Positions 33,240 to 43,666 of a DNA stretch of 64,000 nucleotides are shown here, piece after piece. Positions within the stretch are counted from its first letter, which is position 1, and each line of letters starts with the position of its first letter. The translations under genes and the position numbers were made by a program. The notes below the pieces were generated by a model. That model saw only the letters and a list, made by a program, of their open reading frames with translations. It was not told the DNA's origin and did not search any database. The DNA lies in assembly GCA_963281255.1 (NCBI GenBank), contig OY725491.1:2790001-2854000 (forward strand). The letters are read 5' to 3'. Origin of the DNA: Aphrocallistes beatrix (taxonomy: Eukaryota; Porifera; Hexactinellida; Sceptrulophora; Aphrocallistidae).

Positions 33240-34010
33240 TTCAAGATATGATAATATCCCGTTCGGCTGGCAACATCATCCTCTCTGATCCCTCTACTAT
33301 CCATATATTCTCTGACCATTTTTCTATCTCTCGTAGTCTCTCGATTACCAAACCTTCACTTTTTTCTCAGGAGGTTTCCTATCGTTGCAAATCCATCAAC
33401 CTCCCAATCTTTCTTGCTGATCTCTCTTCCTCTGTTCTCTGTGCTAACCTACCTGAGCATCTTGAGGAACCTATAGCATAATATCGCAGTACTCTATCTT
33501 CTATCTATGATCAGCATGCTTCGTAGCGAACCAAAACCATCGTCACCCGCCCCAGTGTCCTTTGGGTCACTTCCTCCAAAGAAATACGGAATCTTGCAAC
33601 TTGGCTCGACAATAACCTCTCAATGTCTACTCAGGTCAGCAATGTTGCCTCCTCCTGCTTCTACTACATCTATAACATCCGGCGTATTAGGAAGATTCTC
33701 TCTAAGAAACTCACGTTAATGCTCTTATCACATCTCGTCTTTATGATCGTAACAATATCTTGTATGGTTGCCCCTAATCTCTCTTAACTCTACTCCAGCG
33801 AGTCCAGAACAGTGCAGCCAGACTTATTTACAATGTCTCCCGTACATTTTCGTCATCTCCTCTTCTTATTAACCTCCACTGGATGCATATTAAACATCGC
33901 ATCCCCTTCAAAATTCTGCTTATATCTTACAAAGCCTTCCATTTTCTTGCACCGGATATTATCCAGCCCATCCAGGTTAAGACATCGAATTGCGGGTGCG
34001 CTGCATTTGT
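33240..34010 (+). pseudogene. CR1/L2-type LINE 3' end relic
   Basis: Frames at 33720-34000 read A-L-I-T-S-R-L-Y-D-x-x-N-x-L-Y-G-C-P, L-L-x-R-V-Q-N-S-A-A-R-L-I, then L-H-W-M-x-I-K-x-R-I-x-F-K-I-L-L-I-S-Y-K-A-x-H-x-L-A-P-D-I-I. These are the conserved C-terminal block after the reverse-transcriptase core of CR1/L2/RTE-like LINEs. Earlier, about 33250-33490, an S-D-H-F-S-I-S segment may be an upstream remnant. Several frameshifts and stops. Confidence 0.7.
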
Positions 34011-34269
34011 CAGGCAAAAATTACTGAATTTTTACAGCTATGCATTTGTCAGACATTATATTACTTTGTTATCATTACAATTAAAATTCGATTAATGCTT
34101 GTTTGTTTGTATATATACATAACGAATTGATTAAAGAAACTGCCGGGCGGAGAAAGCTGATTTTTGGCATATGGGAGTTTTTTGGCTATGGCTCCAGTAA
34201 GTTCTGAGCTCAGACTAAAATGTCGATCATGGAATTATGACGTCATTGTCACATTTTAAAAAGTTAAAC

Positions 34270-37219
34270 CATAGCCTACTCTAATAATGCCTCACAGTAA
34301 AATAAGCAAGGATGCAGTAATAGCCGAATGGATTAATACACGATTAGCCTAAAATCGTTAACAATGTAGAATAGGCATTAAGAATGTATTACCAGCATTA
34401 ATAAACATGGTATCAAAGTACATATATCCGTTGGTAAAATTTCGATTAGTCATCATATCATTGTGCAACTTGTCATTCTAAGGAATATTTTAGCGATTTT
34501 CCAAGCTGTTTTAACCCTATTCCTAAATGGTATTAAGGTGTGATTTTTGTGTACAACTAAGATTAGTACGAGTTGATTTGAAAAATTTAGAATTTTTCAA
34601 TGGAATGTTGTTACATTCCTACGTTGCTATGGTAAAGCATTTTGATCAGTTTGAGCCATATCCTGCAAACTGCAAGAGCTAGGTCTTTGATCGTATTTGA
34701 TAGGCAATTGGCTACTTCCTATTAGGTAATAATACAAATTTTACTTCTAAATTCACAGATTCAGAGTTATGCGACAATTTAGTGTTTTGGTCACATTCTT
34801 AAAATCAACCCATAACTGAAAACTCGTTGAATTTAGAAGTTCAAGCTGTATTATCACCTACTAGGAAGTAGTCCATTGCCTATCAAACACAATCAAATTT
34901 GAAGCTCTAGTTATTACAGTTTGCATGAAATGGTCCAAACTGACCAAATTGCTTTACCATAGCAACGCAGGAATGTGACAACATTCTATTGAAAAATTAT
35001 AAAATTTTCAAATCAACTAGTACTAATCTTGGTTCTACACAAAAATCACACCTTAAGGATACCGCCCTCGATAAACTTCGCCTGACGTAAAAAAAAATGG
35101 TGAAATTTTTTATTGTTATTTCCATCGGATTATTGAGTAGTCTACCATCTAATCGTACTTTTTGGATGGTATTTATTTTGATATTCTAGAAATGAGCACC
35201 TAAAGCTCAGTCGTACTAAAAATCGGAAAGTTATTCGTGGTTTTGCGGCGCATTCATCAAGTATTTTCTAACTTATCTAATATTTTTTCAATTATATGAA
35301 CCTCAAAATGGTTTTGGCCTCTTTAAATATTATAAAACAGATGAATTTAGAAAAAGAGGCACTTAAAATCCGATCAAAAATATCTTTATGAGGGACTTCA
35401 TTTCTAAAATGCTCGGGAAATGGCCGTTGTGATATTAGCTATTGTGTATAGAAAAGAATTCTGAACAGTTAAAAAAAAAATTTGTTCAGATCCGACCATT
35501 AGTTCGTAAGTTATAGTATATTGTAGGTAAAGTTCGGACATCAAACCTCTCTATGGCCCCGAAAGTGCTCGATGTCAATGCTTAAAAACTATTGAAGATA
35601 TATAATCTATTATAATCTTAAATGAAAGGATATATATGATAATATATAGGTTCCTCAAACATCTCTTTGTCAAAAAGTAAATATTTCTTGACTTCTATTT
35701 TATTGTAATACAAATTCTATGGAGAACTTTAAATATATTAGAAAATAGCGAATCTTGTCATGAAATAAGTTCCCAAAAGTAGCTATTGTACTCAAAAAAC
35801 AATGCAATAGTCACTAGCAATGTATACATAAATTTTGAAGCACTCAACATGATTATTTTGGAAGTTCAAAGCATTTATCTCCAAAATTCGGTCAAAGCCC
35901 CCCATTTATGGTCCAAAAACAGATTCCTCCCTATCTCGGGAAATATACACCCAAATTCTTAGCTCTCAATTCCTAATATACTTTTCAAGACGGTATCTAT
36001 CTGATTCTTAAATAATAAGTGTACTACATGGAATGGAATGCTAAGTTTTAAATATTTATCACGTGATGACGTAGCATTTTTCGAAAATCCAAACTTGTAA
36101 ACTTAATGTCGTAGACTCTCGCTCTAACTTCCTAATATACTTTTTAGAAGCTCTTTATTCATTCTAAACCGATGAATTATACTTTGTAGTGCTAGGAATA
36201 TGAATTATATTCCCTAATTGGTTCAAAATATTCGGGGTTAGAGGCCTCAAGCTTATTTGTGAATTTTCAGTATAATTTACTATTTTCACCAAAATCTGTT
36301 GGAATACATCTAATTCATTAGTATACATGCGATTAAATGCCCATGGATGCTTTTATTTATCGTTAATAGCTCATTTTACATCATTCTTAACATCAAAACT
36401 TCAAATCCCTATATCTCGGGACTTTAAAATTCCAAAATTGACCGTCTTTCAAAAATTTTAACTCAAAATTGCTTTGAGACAGAGGTTTTGAAATTTCAGG
36501 AGTTGTTCCATATCATTAGGGGATGAGCGTAGGACCACTCGATTTTCGATATATTATAAATTTGTGATTTTATTGCTGATTTCCAAAGAAAATCGGGCTT
36601 TTCGCCGTTTTTTGGCAATCTTTTTTCAAACCCCTATAAAATTTTTTCGATTGCAAATTTTATAGACTATATATGAAAAATTTTTCGAAGCATTTGATCC
36701 AAACATGTGTTCAAAAAAATCACAGAGTGGAGGAGGGCTTACTATTAAGATGTGCTAGGGGAAAACGAAAAAAAACGACTTTGAGACGCTGTAACTCAAA
36801 AACTTGAAATGCGAACCAAAAACTGTTTGGCTTGTCTCAATATTTTTTAATTGCACTACCTGCCCACGCTTAACATCTTATATATCTCTATTCTTGATAT
36901 ATGCTGTAAGCCAAACCTATGGATTTTTCACGGGCGGTATCCTTAATACCATTTAGAAATAGGGTTAAAACAGCTTAGAAAATCGCTAAAATTGTCCTTA
37001 GAATGACCTGTTTTGCAATGATATGATGACTAATCGAAATTTTACCAACGGATATATGTACTTTGATACCATGTTTATATATGCTGGTAATACATTCTTA
37101 ATGCCTATTCTACATTGTTAACGATTTTAGGCTAATCGTGTATTAATCCATTCGGCTAATACTTCATCCCTAGTCCATGATTTTCAGCCTACTGTGAGGC
37201 ATTATTAGAGTAGGCTATG
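34270..37219. mobile_element. Family B palindromic element with P-type ends, middle layer
   Basis: Terminal repeat CATAGCCTACTCTAATAATG is exactly inverted at the right, over at least 29 bp. The 7-bp flanks are both GTTAAAC (34263-34269 and 37220-37226), a perfect target duplication. Without the nested TTAA element it is about 1.06 kb, like the copy at 28524. Confidence 0.92.
35057..36942 (+). mobile_element. TTAA-target element (piggyBac-like, family D), inner layer
   Basis: TTAA at 35053-35056 and 36943-36946. Ends GGATACCGCCC are exact inverses. 1886 bp without a significant frame. Inserted in an arm of the family B element, so it is the youngest of the three layers. Interior fragments of this family occur at 1788-2975, 9890-10195, 12010-12745, 37960-38870 and 54745-55185. 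Confidence 0.9.
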
Positions 37220-37422
37220 GTTAAACAATACACTTTTCCGAGCATAACTAAGCCATTATAGGCGATAGAAGCCTGAAATTTTAATAGGATATGTATACTA
37301 ACATACCTAACATATGATGCAACTATCATCAAAAAAGATGACTCAACACTTTGTTATGACGTCATCATTACGCATTAAAATTTCAAAAATTGACAAATTC
37401 GCTGCTTTATATATATATATGA

Positions 37423-37762
37423 ATTGAATTAAGGAACTGCCGGAAGCAGAAAGCTGATTTTTGGCATGTGGGAGTCTTTTGGCTATGGCTCCAGTAAGTT
37501 CTGAGCTCAGAGCAAAATGTCGACTCATCATGGAACTATGACGTGATCATTACTAATCAAAATTTTAAAAATTGATTAATTTGGTGATTTTTGTGCGATA
37601 TAAATTATAATCAGTAGGAGAGACGTAGTATTTAGAGATGTAATTAGAGATGTTATCTCCCTTATAATTAACCAATGTGACCCCAGGCGACCGAAGGGAG
37701 CCTTCAGCGGACACAAAGTGTCAGCCAGCCGCGCAGCGCATGCAAGCGAAGCGCGCTTGTTA
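37423..37762 (+). repeat. Family A copy with internal deletion
   Basis: Core start GAATTGAATTAAGGAACTGC; the middle is deleted after 'ggaactatgacg'; it ends with the tail hairpin GGACACAAAGTGTC and GCGAAGCGCGCTTGT. Confidence 0.8.
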
Positions 37763-37959
37763 TTATTAATTCACGATCGTTAGCTGAAAATCCGGTTTAC
37801 ATTTCACACTTAATAATCAAAAGTACTTGTAAAAGCACTATTTTTAGGTAAGTAAACACAAAAGAGAGAAAATTCACAAATAGCCTGCAGCGAAGTAAAT
37901 TCACTGACTCTGCTGCTGACATAATTTCATTACAAAAAGGGTTTTATTTCAGCAAATGG

Positions 37960-38870
37960 CTGTATTTTCTGAGGAGTAAAGGATACTGCACTCGAAAACT
38001 TTTGAAAGTGAAAAAAATCCATAATCGTGTGATAAAGTAGCATTGATCGAAAACTAAAAGTCGTAGAATCATGTTCTATTATCCTCATAGGCGTCGTAAA
38101 CTTTATTTCCTACCCTTGGACTGCCCGGCCACAATAATCCAGGGCCGTTCAGTCAGTTAATCGGGCCGTATCTTCAGCTGATCCAGCGTTACCGTCAGCC
38201 AAATGGGCCGTGAACCCTTGATCTACATGAGGAGTTAGTAACAGTCAATCACCAGTACATAATAGCACTAAGCTTTTTACCGGGTAGTACCCGGTCTTTT
38301 TACCGGATAGCATCCGGCATTAGACCGGGTAGCACCCGGCCTGCCGGTTAGCACCCGACATTCACTCTGGGCCGCCCGGCAATTGCCGGGTAACCGGGTG
38401 GGTTACGACGCCTATGATTCTCCTAATATACTTTTTAGAAACTTCTCACGCACTAGAAACATAGATTTAACTTAGTAGAGTAATACTACTAATCAGTATT
38501 TTTCACAATTATCTAAAAATATTCCGGATTAGGAGGCCTCAAGGAAATTTCATTATTTTTTCAGAGTAACTTTGATATTTTCCCCAAATTTAATTGGAGC
38601 ATATTAAAGTCATTCTTATAAAGTATTCCTTAAATGCTTTTTGAATGCTTAATGACTTACATTGTTTTCAAACTTAAAATCCTTATATTTCGAGACTTCA
38701 AGACTCTAAAATTGTCTTTAATCACTGAATTTCAACTCAGATTTACAGATTTCAGTAATAGTTTCAATGAAATGAAGTTGTTTGCAGATCCATTTGGAAC
38801 TGATGTCGTTGCTCCTGAAATATTTCAAATGGATCTAATTTAACTACAAAATAACTCTTAGAATGAGCAT
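37960..38870 (+). repeat. Family D (TTAA element) interior fragment
   Basis: Matches about 35990-36530 of the intact element in the same orientation, interrupted by the 38086-38416 hairpin element. Ends near 'gtaatagtttcaatgaaatg'. The open frame 38634-38843 is part of this repeat. Confidence 0.65.
38086..38416. mobile_element. Miniature element with an array of GC-rich hairpins
   Basis: 331 bp. The ends CATAGGCGTCGTAA (38086-38099) and TTACGACGCCTATG (38403-38416) are perfect inverses. Flanks ATTATCCT (38078-38085) and ATTCTCCT (38417-38424) look like an 8-bp target duplication with one mismatch. Inside, 38279-38400 holds a run of short palindromes of the form ACCGGGTAGCACCCGGT, at least four in tandem with variation, plus GGGCCG-rich sequence. 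Strongly GC-rich against AT-rich surroundings. An 8-bp duplication suggests hAT- or P-type mobilisation; the class is open. Confidence 0.8.
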
Positions 38871-39026
38871 TTGCAGAGCATGATCTTCTAACATTTTATG
38901 GTCAATATAATAAGCCAGATCTATTTCCTAATTAATCGCAACAAGTTTCTTTTCTTAATTGTCAAAAGACTTGCAAAGCCAAAAATCAAAAATGTTCAGT
39001 GCCGATTCTTCAAAAATTCGTTACAT

Positions 39027-39365
39027 ATAGCTGTAACTAATTGATCGAAGAAACTACAGGGCTCAGAAAGCTGATTTTTGGCATGTTGGTCTCTTTTGGC
39101 TATGGCTCCACTAGTTCTGACTTCTGACCAAAATGTCGACTCATCATGGAATTATGACGTTAGATTACATCTCTAATATGTCTGTCTTACTGTTATAATC
39201 TATATCACCAAATTTGCTAATTTTACATTTTTGATCATTGTTGTCTCATATCTAAAGAAATATTAATATAAATTTTTAATTAAAATAATTCAACCTTCTA
39301 TCACCTTAAATGATGAGTTATAGTCGAAAAATTGAAATTTATAATTATTAAAAGGTTACGTTTTT
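39027..39365. repeat. Two family A pieces, head to head
   Basis: 39027-39160 is a forward start (AACTAATTGATCGAAGAAAC ...). 39160-39365 is a reverse middle ('acatctctaatatgtctgt' to the 'aaaaggt' region). The join has no second start, suggesting rearrangement. Confidence 0.65.
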
Positions 39366-40159
39366 TATAATTAGAAGCAATATTTTGGATATAACGTACT
39401 CATTTACTGCTTCAATTGGTTTCACTATAGATTTCAGATAACCATTTACAAATGACATAATCTGATCTTCCGAGTGAATCTCAGTGCAACTGATATATAC
39501 ATATTGTCGAACTATAATTTATACTGTATGGAATATTACGAATATGATTTATCTTCATTAAAATGTACAAGTACATTCCACTTGGTTCGAATGTAATATA
39601 TACTTGGTTAGAAAGTACATTTGGTATTTGGTTAGAACGAACTAAATACAGTTACAACAATGCACTTTATGCAAGTAAAGAATTCATAATGATACTTGCA
39701 CCTCAAATTTTATCATTTTTCCACTTTATGGTAGCTAACTCAAGGCTTTAATTGACCTTTCGACAAAAATAGATAACATATCCCCTTAAAAATGGATCAA
39801 AACAAGTGTATGTTTGCAAAAGTCATTTGTACACAGACGCTTGTTTTTCCAGTTTTATAAGTCCCATCATATTATATCAGTCTTAGGAAAAAATGTTATT
39901 ATCACTGCAAAATTACAAAACGTGTGATAAATAACTCAGCACAACTAATTTGTTAAAAAAATTGTCAATATGTTGTTACTCGGATATAATGGACTTTTTT
40001 CCCTTTCCTGAACAGGAACGCTATAATCAAGTTTAACAGTATTACTTAGTAGTTTAAATTCTATCGATATGATATTCTACTATTTCAAACGGGTATTAAA
40101 GGGAGTGTACTGGAACAATATATACAGTTAATTTATATAATTTTTATAACAAAATTATA
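39366..40159. other. Downstream flank of COMMD3, nothing recognised
   Basis: AT-rich. A short repeated 'tatttggttagaacga / cttggttcgaatgt' motif at about 39560-39640 is the only structure. No AATAAA was seen just downstream of the COMMD3 stop (on the minus strand). Confidence 0.4.
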
Positions 40160-40408
40160 CTAAAATTGGCAGAGTTTATCAATGGTTTTAGATGCATCAT
40201 GGAGTTTTCCTAGAAAATCTTGTAATTCTTCAAAACTACAATCAAAAGAAATATCACATAAATCACTTGATCCTTGATTTTCAGCAATCAACTTTATATA
40301 ATAATTAGAACAACGGATATCACTTATGTCTTTATTCTTGATATAATAATCAAGCTTCCAACTTGCATCGATTAATAGAGGGAAAAAAAATTCAATGTGC
40401 TGTAAAAC
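40160..40408 (-). CDS. COMMD3: COMMD3, exon 2 (COMM domain)
   Basis: Minus strand, opening right after an AG acceptor (40409-40410) in phase 0 and closing with TAG at 40160-40162; 82 codons. It encodes the COMM domain. The invariant Trp sits in D-A-S-W-K-L-D-Y. The C-terminal motif L-Q-D-F-L-G-K-L-H-D-A matches L-Q-D-L-V-G-K-L-K-D-A of vertebrate COMMD3 almost residue for residue, and the end position is the same. COMM domains dimerise; COMMD3 is part of the Commander/CCC assembly that acts with retromer-like complexes in endosomal recycling and also affects NF-kB signalling (family knowledge). No stop, frameshift or odd codon is seen. The first exon is 13.7 kb away at 54082-54414. Confidence 0.92.
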   Translation of the reverse strand, partial: VLQHIEFFFPLLIDASWKLDYYIKNKDISDIRCSNYYIKLIAENQGSSDLCDISFDCSFEELQDFLGKLHDASKTIDKLCQF

Positions 40409-40817
40409 CTAAATGGAAAACTGTTTGCTAAAGTAAATAATTATATATTCTATCTAGGAACTACTCATTACTCTCCAAAGAACATTTTGAAGCACTAATA
40501 AAAAGCTAAAGATTAGATTTATACATTGAAACACAATAACCACTTAAAGGAATGGCTAAATTACCGTTGTGTGCACGTAATAAAATGTTAATTATAGAAA
40601 TAAATATTCTGACGCTACTGTTTATAAATAGCTGTTATGTACAAGTGATCGCTATATGGAGTTAACATTACAGAGATAATGATGTATATATATATAAATT
40701 GCAAAAATATATTCATTTCACAATCTTTACAAGGATTATCGAAGAGAAAGAAGCTTTTTTAGCTACTTTACGCACGAAAATGATCAGGAGCGTAAAAACC
40801 TTTATATTGTTACCTTA

Positions 40818-41584
40818 CAGGGTGACTCTTAAGTTCTGTTACAAGCTTCATTAGGTATAAAATTTCTTATACTCAAACGATCTTAGTTATTATGGTCCTT
40901 AGAGATTGTAATTCGAATATGTTCAATGATTTTGAAAGATTTATCGATTCTATGGCTTAGAAATGTGTTTTGTATGGTGAGTTTTGAGAAAAAAATGTGT
41001 CCTGGCACGCAGCGAAAATCGCGAATCAGGGCCCACTGCTTCTGTAAAAAATGCCTTCATAATCGATGTCCCATGACGATTTAGCACCAGGAACCTTTCA
41101 TTCGCCATAGAAATATTTCATAAATCCACTGAATTCGTTATCAGAAACGAGAAAAGTTATACAGCTGCAGTTGAAATTAGGTACATTTTGCAAAATTCTC
41201 CAAAATGGAAATGTTTTTAAACATCACAAAAAATCTGATCCAATTAGTCTTCAAAATGCACTGATCTGAACATCTTATATCTCTACAAATTTAGAGTATT
41301 CAAGGAAAATGTGTGAGCTAATTTTTCCTAGAATTTGAAGACAGTGGGAAGATAACTTGAAAAGCAGTGGACCCTGATTCACGATATTCGCTGCATAGCA
41401 GGACAGATTTTTTCCCAAAACTCACCATACAAAACACATTTCTAAGTCATAGAATCGAAAAATCTTTCAAAATCATTGAAAATATTCGAATTACAATCTC
41501 TAAGGACCATAATAACTAAGATCGTTTGAGTATAAGAAAACTTATACCTAATGAAGCTTGTAACAGAACTTATGAGTCACCCTG
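40818..41584. mobile_element. Family E foldback element, copy 2
   Basis: 767 bp between TA dinucleotides; ends CAGGGTGACTCTTAAGTTCT and inverse. Same palindromic layout as 27365-28134. Lies about 0.4 kb inside the 3' end of the COMMD3 intron. Confidence 0.85.
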
Positions 41585-43386
41585 TATATCACAGTTATTT
41601 ACCGATTTAGCGAAATGAATTTTGGTGGTTGAGATTAGGAGGGTATTTTTGAGGGTAAATATTGACTTAATCAAACAGATTACTCTACTAATTGTATTCA
41701 AGAGCGGATAAATAGTTTTAAAGGGCGCATAATATTCGGGGAAGGGAGCATCGATAAGGGGAATTTGGGATAAATTTTTGGGATTTAGATATTAAATATC
41801 GATATAGCCATGCATGTCATAACTATGACAACTGTACCTTAATTACCTTCTTAAAAATAAAATGTATTATGCATACCACTAATGAGCGACGTGAGACTTA
41901 GTATCTTCCAGCAGAAAAACATTTAACAAAAAACAAAATGGAGTCAACACAACAATATGCATACTTCCCCTGTAATAATATATGGTTTCAGATATTACCA
42001 CTTCCAAAACAGCATCAGTGTATGATCGAAACTGCAGATATGCTGCAAAGATAATATAATTTATCTAGATTATCAAGGGGTCGGAATCAGCTTTATGGAT
42101 CCCTAGTAGAATCGACCACAAATTTATATTGTTGATATTATAGACATTAAAACATTACGATTTCACTGACTAGTTAGGGAAGTAGCATTATTCAATTGTT
42201 GAGCAACATATTTCTGAATCCCTACCACATTACGCCAATGAAACAATAACAAATTGTGGTAATTCGTATTAGTATGATCATTTCAAATGCCTTCCTCAAA
42301 CTTTATCAGAATTTTTAAAAAAAGTTCCCTAAGCTCTCTCTGGAACCCGACCCTAATTGTATTAATATGACAACCAAGAAATTAATTTTAATGATCCTAG
42401 TACAACAACAGATACTAAAGGAAACACGGAAACCTTTTCTTAAGAAGGAGATAAGACGTTTTTAAACCATTTAAATATACTCACAAAAGTGTATAATTTG
42501 ATGACTTGATTTCTGCACGGCATACAACTGCAATAGGCAGGGAATGTGATCAGGATAGTGACAGTGATGTTGTTTAACTTGAGCGTGATTCACAGATCGC
42601 ACATTGATAGATGTCCAGAGATACAAAATCCTTCAATGGATCATCGCAAAAGAAAATGCCAAGAATTTACTTGTAATAGTGAATATGTTATTGGAAGGAG
42701 CTAGCATTCAACACCCGCAGCACTTACTATCGCCTAAGAGCACTAAGCAAGTGCATACAGACAAACGCCTGATTATTCTGGATAAGAAAATTCGTTACTC
42801 AAGTTTTGGGAGATCCAATGAATATATTTCGAAATACTGCTAATAATTGTCAGAGCCATGCAGTGGGAATGACATGGCAAACAATCTCCAAGCTACCTTT
42901 TCATGTCCTAAGTCAGTAAATCTGAATAATCAAATTAATATTTGTTATTTCAATTCACCTTAATGTGCGATAAAAAAAACAGGTCATTATATGTAGGAAT
43001 TCTAATGTTACTCGTTCAGAAATTCTGTTGATCAGATAACACTTTCAAACAAAATATACGAGACCACGATTTATCAATGAAAATGGGCTTGATAAAAAAT
43101 CTGAAAACAGCTAAAGTAGGCTTCCAAAAGTGGGATACCGACATTTCGACACAGACATTTAGTTATACAATGTTTGGTTACTATTACATATCGTTAAACG
43201 ATAATTTGCTACACAACACTTCGCTCTAATTCGATTATCAATTCGAAACACTTTAATATAATTGTTATGAACATATAATTGCATCAGCTACAATGTTGTA
43301 AACTAATCCAACATTCTAATACAACAAAGTGGGAATAATTGGGAAAACAGGATATGACCTACGAAAATATCGCATATCAGAAATAT
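41585..43386. other. Intron sequence, nothing recognised
   Basis: One plus-strand frame (42604-42843, 79 codons) has no motif I know; a preceding stretch codes an acidic D-Q-D-S-D-S-D run. It could be a decayed transposase N-terminus, but that is a guess. Confidence 0.4.
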
Positions 43387-43666
43387 GTAGGACCATAGCC
43401 TACTCTATATAAGGCCTGACAGTAAGGCTTGAAAAGAAGACCAGGGATACACTAATGGCCGGGTGTATTTAACCAACCACATTTTTTACATATAAAATTT
43501 AAATAATAAATAACCACATTTTTTAAGAACAGTCATATTTGTCAATACTGAAATTATTATTTTATTCAGGATGTATATATTATCTAACAGATAAGTATTC
43601 AACTAAATTATAACTTGCTAATCTTATTGATTCTAACATAGAAAATTATATTAGTACGTATACGTA

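Larger units (their letters stand above)
34090..37395 (+). repeat. Family A copy, outermost layer of a three-level nest
   Basis: Outer terminus at about 34077-34100, core from AACGAATTGATTAAAGAAAC, TGACGTCA at 34238-34245. Interrupted by family B (34270-37219), resuming with 'aacaatacacttttccgagcataac' and the second TGACGTCA at 37357-37364. Ends in a TA tract. Confidence 0.85.

Noticed and set aside
42604-42843. Plus-strand 79-codon frame considered as a piggyBac N-terminal remnant
   Set aside because: No conserved motif could be named.
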